From Streptomyces coeruleorubidus (GTDB lineage: Bacteria > Actinomycetota > Actinomycetes > Streptomycetales > Streptomycetaceae), in NCBI RefSeq assembly GCF_008705135.1, contig NZ_CP023694.1, positions 5,189,001 through 5,253,000 of the forward strand: a stretch of DNA of 64,000 nucleotides. Direction: 5' to 3'. Position numbers and translations under genes: made by a program. The notes under the pieces were generated by a model, which had not been told where the DNA came from, did no database searches, and was given only the letters and a program-made list of their open reading frames with translations. Below, piece after piece: positions 50,728 through 58,439 of the stretch (position 1 is the first letter of the stretch; every line of letters starts with the position of its first letter).

Positions 50728-51828
50728 GTGAGTACGCCCACCACCGTCGACCGCGCGTTCGAGACCGCCCTGTACGACAACAGCGAGACGGCCCTCGACA
50801 CCGGCGCGTCCCTGCTCGCGTCCGACCCGGCGGCGGACGCCGAACTCGCCCGGCGCGGTGAGGAGTTCGTGGCGACGGCCTGGCGGCGCGGCTGGCAGCC
50901 GGCCGACGTCGTACGGACCGTCCGGCGGGAGCTGGACGACATACACGTACGCCTTGTGACGGAGCTGATCCGGGCACAGGCGCCGCACGACCGTCCGCGC
51001 GGCCGCCGCTGGAGCGCGCAGCTCGCGGAGCTCCCCGCCGAGGCCCCGCCCCGCACCGACCGCTTCTCGTACGCCACCGCCGTGCTGGAGCTGTACCGCC
51101 TGCTGCTGCGCCTGCCCGCGCTCGAGTCCCTCGACGAGTCGACCGGGGAGCCGAAGGCCGAGTCCCGGATGCTCGGCCGGATCCGCGCCCTGCTCGCCAA
51201 GGCGGAGGCCACCGGCTTCCCGGAGGAGGCGGAGGCGCTCAGTGCCAAGGCGCAGGAGCTGATGGCCCGGCACAGTGTCGACGAGGCGCTGCTCGCGGCC
51301 CGGGCGCCCTCGCCCGAGACGCCCGGGGCCTGCCGGATCGGTGTCGAACCGCCGTACGAGCAGGCCAAGGCGGTGCTGCTGGACGCCGTCGCCGCCGCCA
51401 ACCACTGCCGGGCGGTGTGGAACGAGCCCCTCGGCTTCTCCACCGTCGTCGGCTTCGAAACCGACCTCGAAGCGGTCGAACTCCTCTACACCTCACTCCT
51501 CGTGCAGGCCACGACCGCGATGACGAAGGCGGAGGCCGCTCAGCGTGCGGCCGGCCGCAAGCGCACCAAGACGTTCCGGCAGTCCTTCCTCGCGGCCTAC
51601 GCCCACCGCATCGGCACCCGCCTCGCGGCAGCCGCCGAGACCCAGGTGACGGAGGACCTGCTCCCGGTCCTCGCCTCCCGCGACGTGGCGGTCACCGGCC
51701 GGCTGGACTCGATGTTCCCGGAGACGACCACGACCCGCCTGCGCGGTGTGCGCGACGCGGCGGGCTGGACGGAGGGCGCGCAGGCGGCGGACCGCGCCCA
51801 GGTCGGACACCGCCCGCCGCTGCGCTGA
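50728..51828 (+). CDS. DUF2786 domain protein
   Basis: A 366-residue protein starting at GTG 50728. The DUF2786 signature is RMLGRIRALLAKAEATGFPEEAEALSAKAQELMARHSV (about 148-186, read in parts). The C-terminal region includes AAQRAAGRKRTKTFRQSFLAAYAHRIGTRL, typical of the same family. The N-terminal half is helical with no recognised domain. The function of the family is unknown. No operon partner is evident. Confidence 0.85.
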   Translation: MSTPTTVDRAFETALYDNSETALDTGASLLASDPAADAELARRGEEFVATAWRRGWQPADVVRTVRRELDDIHVRLVTELIRAQAPHDRPRGRRWSAQLAELPAEAPPRTDRFSYATAVLELYRLLLRLPALESLDESTGEPKAESRMLGRIRALLAKAEATGFPEEAEALSAKAQELMARHSVDEALLAARAPSPETPGACRIGVEPPYEQAKAVLLDAVAAANHCRAVWNEPLGFSTVVGFETDLEAVELLYTSLLVQATTAMTKAEAAQRAAGRKRTKTFRQSFLAAYAHRIGTRLAAAAETQVTEDLLPVLASRDVAVTGRLDSMFPETTTTRLRGVRDAAGWTEGAQAADRAQVGHRPPLR

Positions 51829-51835
51829 CCTGCCG

Positions 51836-52372
51836 TCAGTCGCCCGAGGACTCGAAGCCGCTCACCGAGGCCTGCGCCGCGCCGCCCCCGTCCCTCCGGG
51901 CGACCTCGCCGTACGACCACGTCAGGTCGTGCGCGTCCTCGGGGGCGCCGGGCAGGGTGAAGGACGCCTTCCGTACGGCAAGGCTCTTCGCGGAGCCGGC
52001 CTCGCCCCGGACGTAGGTGATCGTGAAGGACGTGGTGCCGCCCTTCCCCAGCGTGAGCGGCTGGGCCTTCGCGCCCTCCACCGGGGACACGGACGTCGTG
52101 CTGTCCTCGGCCGCGAGGTCGACGGCGGGGAAGCCCTTCAGGGTGCACTGCGCGCCCTGGTTGGTGAGCGTGACGGTGACGTTGCCGGTGTCCCCGGCGG
52201 CCGGGGCGGCACCGGCCCCGACCTCCACGCCCAGGTCGCCGATCGCGCAGGCCGAACCGTTCGCCGGATCGGCGTTCTTCGCGTCGTCGTCGCCGGTCTT
52301 GCCGTCGTCGCAGGCGGTCAGCAGGAGCGTGGCGGCGAGGGCGGCTGCCAGGGTGAGGGGCAAGGTGCGCAT
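51836..52372 (-). CDS. DUF4232-type secreted lipoprotein
   Basis: A 178-residue protein; ATG 52372 has AGAGGACC upstream. A signal peptide ends in the lipobox LLTAC (cysteine about 21), followed by an acidic Asp-rich linker. The rest is a beta-rich DUF4232-like domain (GAAPAAGDTGNVTVTLTNQGAQCTLKGFPAVDL and onward), seen in many Streptomyces cell-surface proteins. The function is unknown. It ends eight bases from the convergent DUF2786 gene. Confidence 0.85.
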   Translation of the reverse strand: MRTLPLTLAAALAATLLLTACDDGKTGDDDAKNADPANGSACAIGDLGVEVGAGAAPAAGDTGNVTVTLTNQGAQCTLKGFPAVDLAAEDSTTSVSPVEGAKAQPLTLGKGGTTSFTITYVRGEAGSAKSLAVRKASFTLPGAPEDAHDLTWSYGEVARRDGGGAAQASVSGFESSGD

Positions 52373-52535
52373 GGGGTCCTCTGAGCGTGATGAGCATGAG
52401 CGGCTTCGGTCGGGCCCCTGGATCATCACGCACGCGGATGCGGTACGGGCACTCACCCCCCCGCGAATCCCCCGAAAGCCGGACGGGCCGAGGCGCCCGA
52501 AGGTGATCACGGCCCGTCCGTACTTCGAGGTCCTG

Positions 52536-53090
52536 CTACCCGAGGCCCCCCGTCGGCAGCCCGGTCGGCAGCTTCCCGCCCTCGGCCTTGGTGTACGTCT
52601 CCGCGCCGAGGCCGCCCTCCCAGGTGACCTTGAGGCTCTTGCCGCTCACGGAGTCGACCGTGCCGGTCGCCCGTTCCTTGTTGCCGTCCGTGCACTTCAG
52701 GCGGATCATCCGCGTCCCGGACTCCTCGCCCGCGGTGCCGGTGCACACGCTGCCGCCGGTGGCGAAGATCGCGGCCTGCTTGCCGGTGATCACCAGGGCC
52801 ACGGCCTTCCCGCCGGTCGTCGCGAGCCAGCTTCCCTGGAGCCCGCCGGCGTCCGACCCGCCGGAACCGTCGGAACCGGACGCGGACCCGGAGTCGCCGC
52901 CCGCCCCGGTGGACGCCGTGGCGGACGGGGCCGGGCTGGACGCCGAGCCGTCCCCGGAGTCGCCGTCACCGCTGCACGCGGACAGCACGAGCACGCCCGC
53001 CAGGCCCGCGGCCGCCGCGGCGACCCGAGCGCGCCGACGCGCTCCCGGGCGACATGCTCCCGGACGACGCGAGAAGATCACCGAAGTCAC
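52536..53090 (-). CDS. Small secreted lipoprotein, function unknown
   Basis: About 184 residues from GTG 53090, with GGGGG eight bases upstream. An Arg-rich n-region precedes a hydrophobic core and the lipobox LVLSAC. A long Gly/Ser/Asp-rich low-complexity linker follows, then a compact C-terminal domain (GLQGSWLATTGGKAVALVITGKQAAIF) with two cysteines that could form a disulfide. The gene lies downstream of the rpsN terminator and has its own start signals. I do not recognise the family. Confidence 0.75.
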   Translation of the reverse strand: MTSVIFSRRPGACRPGARRRARVAAAAAGLAGVLVLSACSGDGDSGDGSASSPAPSATASTGAGGDSGSASGSDGSGGSDAGGLQGSWLATTGGKAVALVITGKQAAIFATGGSVCTGTAGEESGTRMIRLKCTDGNKERATGTVDSVSGKSLKVTWEGGLGAETYTKAEGGKLPTGLPTGGLG

Positions 53091-53181
53091 TGCAAGCCCC
53101 CAAGGTGTAGCCGGCCGACGGCCCCGGTCGGAGCCCGCCGGCCCATGCCGGAACGACCGCAGCAAGCTACCAGGGCCGGTC

Positions 53182-53215
53182 AAGAGCCCCCGGGGCCAAC
53201 CCCCGGGGGCCTCTT
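53182..53215 (-). terminator. Terminator downstream of rpsN
   Basis: AAGAGCCCCCGGGG and CCCCGGGGGCCTCTT pair around CCAA with one bulged base. It lies just past the leftward rpsN stop and separates the zinc-starvation ribosomal pair from the lipoprotein gene on the same strand. Confidence 0.85.
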
Positions 53216-53243
53216 ACCGGCCCGGCGCCGGGAAAAGCCGGGA

Positions 53244-53549
53244 TCACCAGGACGACTTGCGTACCCCTGGCAGATATCCCGCGTGCGCCTGCTCCCGCAG
53301 GCTCACCCGGGACAGCCCGAACGTCCGGAAGTAACCGCGCGGCCGCCCGTCCACCTGGTCCCGGTTGCGCACCCGCGTGGCGCTGGCGTCGCGCGGCTGC
53401 CTGCGCAGTTCCGCCTGCGCGGCGAGCCGTTCGGCGTCCGTGGACGACGGCCGCCGGACGATCTCCTTCAGCTCGGCGCGCCGGGCGGCGTACCGCGCGA
53501 CGATCTCCTGCCGCTTGTCGTTCTTCGCGATCTTGCTCTTCTTCGCCAT
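53244..53549 (-). CDS. rpsN: 30S ribosomal protein S14, zinc-independent paralogue
   Basis: A 101-residue S14 of the long type (MAKKSKIAKNDKRQEIVARY at the start; GLSRVSLREQAHAGYLPGVRKSSW at the end). It has no cysteine, so the CxxC zinc ribbon of the primary actinobacterial S14 is absent. Its ATG overlaps the rpmB stop by one base (TGATG), so the two are translationally coupled. Under zinc starvation such C-minus paralogues replace zinc-binding ribosomal proteins. Confidence 0.97.
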   Translation of the reverse strand: MAKKSKIAKNDKRQEIVARYAARRAELKEIVRRPSSTDAERLAAQAELRRQPRDASATRVRNRDQVDGRPRGYFRTFGLSRVSLREQAHAGYLPGVRKSSW

Positions 53550-53785
53550 CAGACCTTCACTCCCCGGGCGCGGATCCGGGCGACGGCCGCCTCGACTCCG
53601 ATCGTGTCGATGGTCTTGATCGCCCTGGCGCTCAGCCGCAGGCGTACGTACCGGCCCTCGCTCGGCAGCCAGTAGCGCTTGGTCTGGATGTTGGGGTCGA
53701 ACCGGCGTGACGTGCGCCGGTGGGAGTGCGAGATGCGGTTGCCGAAGCCGGGCTGGGTGCCGGTCAGCATGCAGTGCGCGGACAT
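53549..53785 (-). CDS. rpmB: 50S ribosomal protein L28, zinc-independent paralogue
   Basis: A 78-residue L28 (MSAHCMLTGTQPGFGNRISHSHRRTSRRFDPN, read in parts). Only one cysteine remains, at the position where zinc-binding L28 has a CxxC pair, so it is the C-minus form. ATG 53785 has GAGAGGT upstream. It is the first gene of the leftward arm from the Zur box. Confidence 0.97.
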   Translation of the reverse strand: MSAHCMLTGTQPGFGNRISHSHRRTSRRFDPNIQTKRYWLPSEGRYVRLRLSARAIKTIDTIGVEAAVARIRARGVKV

Positions 53786-53820
53786 GTGGTGACGTACCTC
53801 TCTGGCTCAGGAGATGTAAA

Positions 53821-53835
53821 TGGAATTCATTTTCA
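53821..53835. promoter_or_regulatory. Zur box between rpmB and rpmG
   Basis: TGGAATTCATTTTCA; on the other strand TGAAAATGAATTCCA, close to the Streptomyces Zur consensus of the TGAAAATGATTTTCA type as I remember it. It lies in the AT-rich centre of the divergent promoter. For the rightward genes, TGTAAA (53815-53820) and TAGCAT (53837-53842) are 16 bases apart and flank the box, so Zur-Zn would block RNA polymerase. Confidence 0.88.
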
Positions 53836-53848
53836 GTAGCATAGCGGC

Positions 53849-54013
53849 ATGGCACGCAATGAACTCCGGCCGGTCATCAAGCTCCGGTCCACGGCCGGGA
53901 CCGGCTACACCTACGTGACCCGCAAGAACCGTCGCAACGACCCGGACCGACTGACCTTGCGCAAGTTCGATCCGGTCGTCGGCCGCCACGTCGACTTCCG
54001 AGAGGAGCGCTGA
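53849..54013 (+). CDS. rpmG: 50S ribosomal protein L33, zinc-independent paralogue
   Basis: A 54-residue L33 (MARNELRPVIKLRSTAGTGY, then TYVTRKNRRNDPDRLTLRKFDP) with no cysteine, hence C-minus. ATG 53849 lies only seven bases after the proposed -10 (TAGCAT) and has no Shine-Dalgarno sequence, so the mRNA is probably leaderless. It is followed after three bases by the L31 gene. Confidence 0.96.
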   Translation: MARNELRPVIKLRSTAGTGYTYVTRKNRRNDPDRLTLRKFDPVVGRHVDFREER

Positions 54014-54016
54014 CCG

Positions 54017-54265
54017 ATGCGCGAGGGAATCCACCCGGACTACGGCCCCGTCGTCTTCCGTGACCGTGCCGCGGACTACGCGTTCCTCACCCGCTCGACG
54101 ATGACGAGCGAGAAGACGATCGAGTGGGAGGACGGCAACACCTACCCGGTCGTGGACGTCGAGATCTCCGACGTCAGCCACCCCTTCTACACCGGCACCG
54201 CCCGCGTCCTGGACACCGCGGGACGCGTGGAGCGCTTCGAGCGCCGGTACGGAAAGAAGGGCTGA
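54017..54265 (+). CDS. rpmE2: 50S ribosomal protein L31 type B, zinc-independent
   Basis: An 82-residue L31 (MREGIHPDYGPVVFRDRAADYAFLTRSTM, read in parts) lacking the cysteines of zinc-binding L31 and carrying the longer C-terminal tail (HPFYTGTARVLDTAGRVERFERRYGKKG) of type B proteins. GAGAGGAGCGCTGACCG provides the ribosome binding site. It is the second gene of the Zur-controlled rightward operon. Confidence 0.97.
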   Translation: MREGIHPDYGPVVFRDRAADYAFLTRSTMTSEKTIEWEDGNTYPVVDVEISDVSHPFYTGTARVLDTAGRVERFERRYGKKG

Positions 54266-54269
54266 CCCC

Positions 54270-55496
54270 GTGCCCGAGCTCTCCGTCGTGATCGTCGGCG
54301 GGCTGCACGCCGACGCCCGCAAGGCGGCCGTGGCGCAGTTGCTCGCCGACGTGCCCGGCAGCGTCGCCCTCCACCACGACCTGGCGACGGCCGCGGCCGG
54401 CACGGTCGTACGGACCGTCCGGGACGCCACCGGCATCCTGGACGCGGGGGAGGCGCCGCTCGTCAACGACTGCGCCTGCTGCGCCCTGCGCGAGGACCTG
54501 GTCCCGGAGCTGGAGCGGCTCGCGGACGCCGGACACACGCCCCTGGCCGTCGTCGAGCTGTGGGACTCCGTCGAGCCCAAGGCCATGGCGGAGGTCGTCA
54601 CGGCCGGCGGGCTCACCGTCACCGGCGTGATCACCGCCGTCGACCCGGCCCTGGTCCTGCCGTACCTCGGCAACGGCGACGACCTGGCCGACGGCGGTCT
54701 CGCCGCCGCCGCCACCGACCAGCGCACGGTCGCCGACACCTTCGCCCGCCAGCTGGAGTACGCCCCCGTCCTCGCGATCGCCGAGTCCCCGGAGGCCGAC
54801 GACGAGGACCGCGAACTGCTCGCCCAGCTGCACCCGACGGCCCGCCAGGTCCCGATCGGCCACGGTGACCTGGCGGGCGCACCCGCGCTCGGCGCCTTCG
54901 CGCAGGGCACGGCCGACGGCCTGACCGTGCCGCCCCCGCGGCGGCGCCCGTCCTCGGGCGGGCCGCTGGCCGAGGCCGCCCTGGCCGGCTTCGACGTGGA
55001 GTCGGCGGCGTCCGCCCAGCACCCGGCCTGCGCCCTGTTCCCCGCCGAGGCCGACGCGCACGGCGTCTCCACCCTGGTCTGGCAGCAGCGCCGCCCCTTC
55101 CACCCGGAGCGGCTCTACGCGGCCCTGGAGGACCTGACCTGCGCGGCCGCCCGCAGCCGGGGCAGGTTCTGGCTCGCCGACAAGCCCGACACGCTGTTCC
55201 ACTGGGACGCGGCGGGCGGGGCGCTCTGCGTGGAGAGCGTGGGGCCGTGGCTGGCCTCGCTGCCGGACGCGGCCTGGGAGATGGTCCCGCCGGTGCGCCG
55301 TGCCGCCGCCGCGCTGGACTGGCACCCCGAGCACGGCGACCGCGGCCAGCACCTGGTCTTCACCTCGCCCGGCCTGGACCGGGACGGCCTGGAGCGGCTG
55401 CTGGAGTCCTGCCTGCTGACCGACGCCGAGTACGCGGCCGGGCGCGACGCCTGGCAGCGCCTGCCGCACGCCTTCGACACCCTCCTGGAGGTCTGA
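54270..55496 (+). CDS. COG0523/CobW-like putative zinc metallochaperone
   Basis: A 408-residue protein from GTG 54270, four bases after the L31 stop. The COG0523 CxCC metal motif is intact (Cys68-Ala-Cys70-Cys71 in NDCACCALRED), and the C-terminal CobW_C-like part has conserved GRFWLADKPD and WHPEHGDRGQHLVFT (read in parts). The N-terminal P-loop is degenerate: GGLHADARKAAV replaces GxxxxGK[ST]. Zur-regulated members are proposed to deliver zinc when it is scarce. Loss of the Walker lysine raises the question of whether it still hydrolyses GTP. Confidence 0.9.
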   Translation: MPELSVVIVGGLHADARKAAVAQLLADVPGSVALHHDLATAAAGTVVRTVRDATGILDAGEAPLVNDCACCALREDLVPELERLADAGHTPLAVVELWDSVEPKAMAEVVTAGGLTVTGVITAVDPALVLPYLGNGDDLADGGLAAAATDQRTVADTFARQLEYAPVLAIAESPEADDEDRELLAQLHPTARQVPIGHGDLAGAPALGAFAQGTADGLTVPPPRRRPSSGGPLAEAALAGFDVESAASAQHPACALFPAEADAHGVSTLVWQQRRPFHPERLYAALEDLTCAAARSRGRFWLADKPDTLFHWDAAGGALCVESVGPWLASLPDAAWEMVPPVRRAAAALDWHPEHGDRGQHLVFTSPGLDRDGLERLLESCLLTDAEYAAGRDAWQRLPHAFDTLLEV

Positions 55497-55502
55497 CCCG
55501 AC

Positions 55503-55736
55503 ATGCCCCGCAAGATCGACCGCAAGCCCGTCAAGAACCGTCCCAACCCGTTGGACCAGGCCGGGATCGAGTACATCGACTACAAGGACACCGACCTGCT
55601 GCGGAAGTTCATCTCCGACCGCGGCAAGATCCGCAGCCGCCGGGTCACCCGCGTGTCGGCCCAGCAGCAGCGGCAGCTCGCCCGGGCGATCAAGAACGCG
55701 CGCGAGATGGCGCTGCTGCCGTACTCCAGCCGCTGA
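55503..55736 (+). CDS. rpsR: 30S ribosomal protein S18, zinc-independent paralogue
   Basis: A 77-residue S18 (MPRKIDRKPVKNRPNPLDQA at the start; SAQQQRQLARAIKNAREMALLPYSSR at the end, read in parts) without cysteines, unlike the zinc-binding S18 of the main set. It is the last gene of the Zur operon, six bases after the CobW-like gene, and is followed by a strong terminator. Confidence 0.97.
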   Translation: MPRKIDRKPVKNRPNPLDQAGIEYIDYKDTDLLRKFISDRGKIRSRRVTRVSAQQQRQLARAIKNAREMALLPYSSR

Positions 55737-55772
55737 GGCCCTACGCCGGCCGCAGACCGTCCCAACCCGGGT

Positions 55773-55805
55773 GAGGTTCCCCACGCTTGACGCGTGGGGA
55801 ACCTC
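55773..55805 (+). terminator. Terminator of the Zur-controlled operon
   Basis: A perfect 14-bp stem, GAGGTTCCCCACGC paired with GCGTGGGGAACCTC, around TTGAC, followed by ATGCTTT. It lies 36 bases after the rpsR stop. Confidence 0.93.
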
Positions 55806-55810
55806 ATGCT

Positions 55811-56219
55811 TTGGTCGCGGGGCCGCACGGGGCGCATGCCGGGCGGTCCGTCAGGGCCGGGTGGCCGACTGCCTGTCCGGCGATGGTCCGACCTCGGTAC
55901 GGGCCCGGAGGACGACCTCACGGTCATCCGCACGGCCCATTTCTCCCCGCCTCCGCATACCGCGGCCGTCTTCCGCATCGAGGCCGGACGGTCCTGCCCG
56001 GGGCGCCGGACCCCACGCCCCAGCTCCCGCTTCTCCGGCCGGCCACCGCCCCGGCACCCGTTCCCGCCGCCGAGCGGATGCTCCGCCTCCACGACACCTC
56101 CGCCGAACCCGCCGACTTGGCCGCGGGCCCCGGGGAACGAGCGGCGGTGCAGGGCCGTCAAACAGGCAAGAGCTTTCGGTAAAGCGGTCGTCAAAGCTGT
56201 AACCGGAGGACCACCCCCC
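55811..56219. other. Intergenic region without a convincing gene
   Basis: Open frames in this stretch are Arg/Pro/Ser-rich and lack start signals or family resemblance, so I annotate no gene. The right-hand part (from about 56160) becomes less GC-rich and leads into the conserved promoter element at 56221. Confidence 0.5.
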
Positions 56220-56279
56220 GTGCACGTGCATCTGCCCATGCATCTGCACATGAACAGGGCTATGATCCGGGTCAGTTGA
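56220..56279 (+). CDS. Possible 19-residue leader peptide
   Basis: GTG 56220 lies nine bases after GGAGGA (56205-56210), with good spacing. The frame reads MHVHLPMHLHMNRAMIRVS and stops at 56279. The His/Leu/Met-rich start is encoded by the repeated 27-nt element, and the inverted copy at 57255-57281 reads HVHLPLHLL in the same frame. It may be a true leader, or the frame may simply ride on a DNA element. Confidence 0.3.
   Translation: MHVHLPMHLHMNRAMIRVS
56221..56247 (+). promoter_or_regulatory. Conserved 27-nt promoter element, copy 1
   Basis: Starts with the palindrome TGCACGTGCA, continues TCTGCCC, and ends ATGCATCTGC. An inverted copy with one mismatch lies at 57255-57281, before the divergent-facing ATPase gene. 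Here a TATGAT -10 box follows 13 bases later (56261-56266), so the element covers the -35 region. It ends 81 bases before the DUF397 start. Confidence 0.6.
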
Positions 56280-56328
56280 CCACTGCATCAATGGCCACAC
56301 CAGCCAGTGCACCACCGGGGAGCGACCT

Positions 56329-56571
56329 GTGGACCACGACGTGTACAACGGTATGGCGGCCACCAGGCTTCGCGATGTGGCCTGGCAGAAGAGCCGGCAC
56401 AGCAACTCGCAGGGCTCGTGCGTGGAGTTCGCCCGGCTGCCGGGCGGTGACGTGGCCGTCCGCAACTCGCGCTTCCCCGACGGTCCCGCGCTGGTCTACA
56501 CCCGTGCGGAGATCGAGGCCATGCTGCTGGGTGTGAAGGACGGCGAGTTCGACCACCTGGTGGGGGGCTGA
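56329..56571 (+). CDS. DUF397 protein (whiJ-locus type)
   Basis: An 80-residue protein from GTG 56329 with GGGGAG upstream. The DUF397 signature WQKSRHSNSQGSCVEFARLPGGDVAVRNSRFPDGPALVYT (about 19-58, read in parts) is complete. In Streptomyces these small proteins are encoded with XRE-type WhiJ-like regulators and HATPase proteins, both present here, and are thought to modulate the regulator in developmental control. Confidence 0.93.
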   Translation: MDHDVYNGMAATRLRDVAWQKSRHSNSQGSCVEFARLPGGDVAVRNSRFPDGPALVYTRAEIEAMLLGVKDGEFDHLVGG

Positions 56572-56635
56572 CGTCCCGGCAGGCCCCTGGCGTGAAACGG
56601 GGCAATCGGTACTCGACGCGCCGCGACGCGCGTAG

Positions 56636-56663
56636 AACCGCGGCGTCAGGAAGCGCCGCGGTT
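56636..56663. terminator. Bidirectional hairpin terminator
   Basis: AACCGCGGCG and CGCCGCGGTT form a perfect 10-bp stem around TCAGGAAG, followed by TCTCATT. It lies between the convergent DUF397 and HATPase genes. Confidence 0.88.
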
Positions 56664-56665
56664 TC

Positions 56666-57181
56666 TCATTCCGCGTTCGGCCCCGAACCGGGCCGCGGCA
56701 GCCGGAACAGCGCCCAGACCACCTTGCCGTCGAGCGCGCCCGCCAGCGGGTGCCAGCCCCAGCTGTCGCTGAAGGAGTCGACGAGGAACAGCCCGCGGCC
56801 CGACTCGGCCGAGAAGTCGTCGGTCTCCCGGGTGACGGGACTGTCGTGACTGGGATCGCGCACCGCGCACACCAGCCGCTCGGCCCACCGCATCAGGTGC
56901 AGCCGTACGGGAGGTTCGTGACCGGCGGCACACCGGCTGCTCGCCGGCAGGCCGTGCCGCAGGGCGTTGGTGACGAGTTCCGAGACCACCAGGCAGACGT
57001 CGTCGAAACGGTCGCCCATGTCCCACTGGTCGAGCGTTCTGCGGGTGAACCGCCGTGCCTCGCGCACTGCTTCGTAGCGGGCGGGCAGAGCGCAGGAGGC
57101 GGCGTCGGACACGGCCGCGGGATCCAGCGGCGGAAGGCCCTGCCGTAACGGCTCGAGCATGGTCGATCCATTCGTCCCCAT
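56666..57181 (-). CDS. HATPase_c regulatory ATP-binding protein (RsbW/anti-sigma-like)
   Basis: A 171-residue protein from ATG 57181 with GGGAG upstream; ATG 57160 is an alternative. It has the GHKL fold of serine kinase/anti-sigma-like proteins: N-box VVSELVTNALRHG, then VRDPSHDSP, then G-box ESGRGLFLVDSFSDSWGW. Such proteins accompany DUF397 and XRE genes in whiJ-like loci. A kinase activity or partner is not evident from the sequence. Confidence 0.92.
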   Translation of the reverse strand: MGTNGSTMLEPLRQGLPPLDPAAVSDAASCALPARYEAVREARRFTRRTLDQWDMGDRFDDVCLVVSELVTNALRHGLPASSRCAAGHEPPVRLHLMRWAERLVCAVRDPSHDSPVTRETDDFSAESGRGLFLVDSFSDSWGWHPLAGALDGKVVWALFRLPRPGSGPNAE

Positions 57182-57488
57182 GCGAGGCACTCCCGGGAAT
57201 TCGCGGTCGGTGCGATGCGGCGGTGGTGCGGGACCATGGTTTCGGATGCGTACAGCAGATGCAAGGGCAGATGCACGTGCAGGTGACCGGAATGAGTCGT
57301 CCCGTACCGCTTGTTGGTCAATTTTTCCGTCATCTTCGCGGCGCTGTCCGCCCGTTCGCTTTCCTCTTTCCTCGTTTCGCGTGCGTGCGTCCGGCGGCCC
57401 GATTCCGTTTCCGTAACCGGACGAGTACTGCTCGGAGTGTTTTAGTGGCAGACTTCGGCCCCTGGAGACGTTGGGGAGGCTGGCGAAC
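57182..57488. promoter_or_regulatory. Divergent promoter region, HATPase gene / XRE regulator
   Basis: A 307-bp gap between the leftward HATPase and rightward XRE genes. The stretch 57300-57440 is clearly AT-richer than the neighbours. It contains the second copy of the 27-nt element (57255-57281) and, near 57472-57478, GGGGAGG, the ribosome binding site for XRE. No gene was found. Confidence 0.6.
57255..57281 (-). promoter_or_regulatory. Conserved 27-nt promoter element, copy 2 (inverted)
   Basis: On the minus strand it begins TGCACGTGCATCTGCCC and ends TTGCATCTGC, matching 56221-56247 at 26 of 27 positions. It lies 73 bases before the HATPase start, nearly the same distance as copy 1 has from DUF397. 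Binding by the adjacent XRE regulator is the simplest model. Confidence 0.6.
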
Positions 57489-58349
57489 GTGAGCGCGGGA
57501 GAGCCGGGATCGGTGGTGCGGCGCATGCTGCTCGGATCACAACTCAGGCGACTGCGTGAGGCGCGGGGCATCACGCGCGAGGCGGCGGGCTATTCGATCC
57601 GCGCCTCCGAGTCGAAGATCAGCCGGATGGAATTGGGCCGGGTGAGCTTCAAGACCAGAGACGTCGAGGACCTGCTGACGCTGTACGGCATCACGGACGA
57701 GCAGGAGCGCGCCTCCCTGCTGTCCCTGGCCAAGGAGGCCAACGTCGCGGGCTGGTGGCACAGTTACTCGGACGTGCTGCCGAGCTGGTTCCCCACCTAC
57801 GTCGGCCTGGAGGGCGCCGCCTCGCTGATCCGGGCGTACGAGGTGCAGTTCGTGCACGGCCTGCTCCAGACCGAGGCGTACGCCCACGCGGTGGTCCGGC
57901 GCGGCATGCAGGGCGCCAGCGAGGCCGATGTCGAGCGGCGCGTGGCGCTGCGCCTGGAGCGGCAGAAGTACCTCGTCGACGAGCGCGCGCCCGACTTCCA
58001 CATCATCCTGGACGAGGCCGCCCTGCGCCGCCCGTACGGCGACCGCGAGGTGATGCGCGGCCAGCTCCAGCACCTCATCGAGGTCTCCGAGCGGCCCAAC
58101 GTGCGGCTTCAGATCGTGCCGTTCAGCCTCGGCGGCCACTCCGGCGAAAGTGGCGCGTTCACGATCCTCAGCTTCCCGGAGTCCGACCTCTCGGACGTCG
58201 TCTACCTGGAGCAGCTCACCAGCGCTCTGTACCTGGACAAGCCCGAGGACGTCGCCCAGTACGAGAAGGCGCTCAAGGAGCTCCAGAGCGACAGCCCGGG
58301 CCCTTCGGAGAGCCGGGATCTCCTCCGGGGGCTCCTCCAACTCTCCTGA
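57489..58349 (+). CDS. XRE-family WhiJ-like transcriptional regulator (DUF5753)
   Basis: A 286-residue protein; GTG 57489 follows GGGGAGG. The N-terminal helix-turn-helix reads LGSQLRRLREARGITREAAGYSIRASESKISRMELGRVSFK (read in parts). The remainder is a DUF5753 domain (YVGLEGAASLIRAYEVQFVHGLLQTEAYA; VRLQIVPFSLGGHSG; VVYLEQLTSALYLD). This is the standard WhiJ-like regulator that acts with DUF397 partners in Streptomyces development and metabolism. Confidence 0.95.
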   Translation: MSAGEPGSVVRRMLLGSQLRRLREARGITREAAGYSIRASESKISRMELGRVSFKTRDVEDLLTLYGITDEQERASLLSLAKEANVAGWWHSYSDVLPSWFPTYVGLEGAASLIRAYEVQFVHGLLQTEAYAHAVVRRGMQGASEADVERRVALRLERQKYLVDERAPDFHIILDEAALRRPYGDREVMRGQLQHLIEVSERPNVRLQIVPFSLGGHSGESGAFTILSFPESDLSDVVYLEQLTSALYLDKPEDVAQYEKALKELQSDSPGPSESRDLLRGLLQLS

Positions 58350-58439
58350 AGCCTCCAACTCGCCTGAAACGTCAGTACGATGACGTGTGATCAGATCGTG
58401 AAGGCGCGATCGAGGGTCTGCTAGGGATCGAGGGATCAC

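Noticed and set aside
55794..56279. 161-codon frame running into the DUF397 promoter
   Set aside because: It starts inside the terminator after rpsR, has no ribosome binding site and has Arg/Pro/Ser-rich shadow composition; only its last 19 codons have credible start signals.
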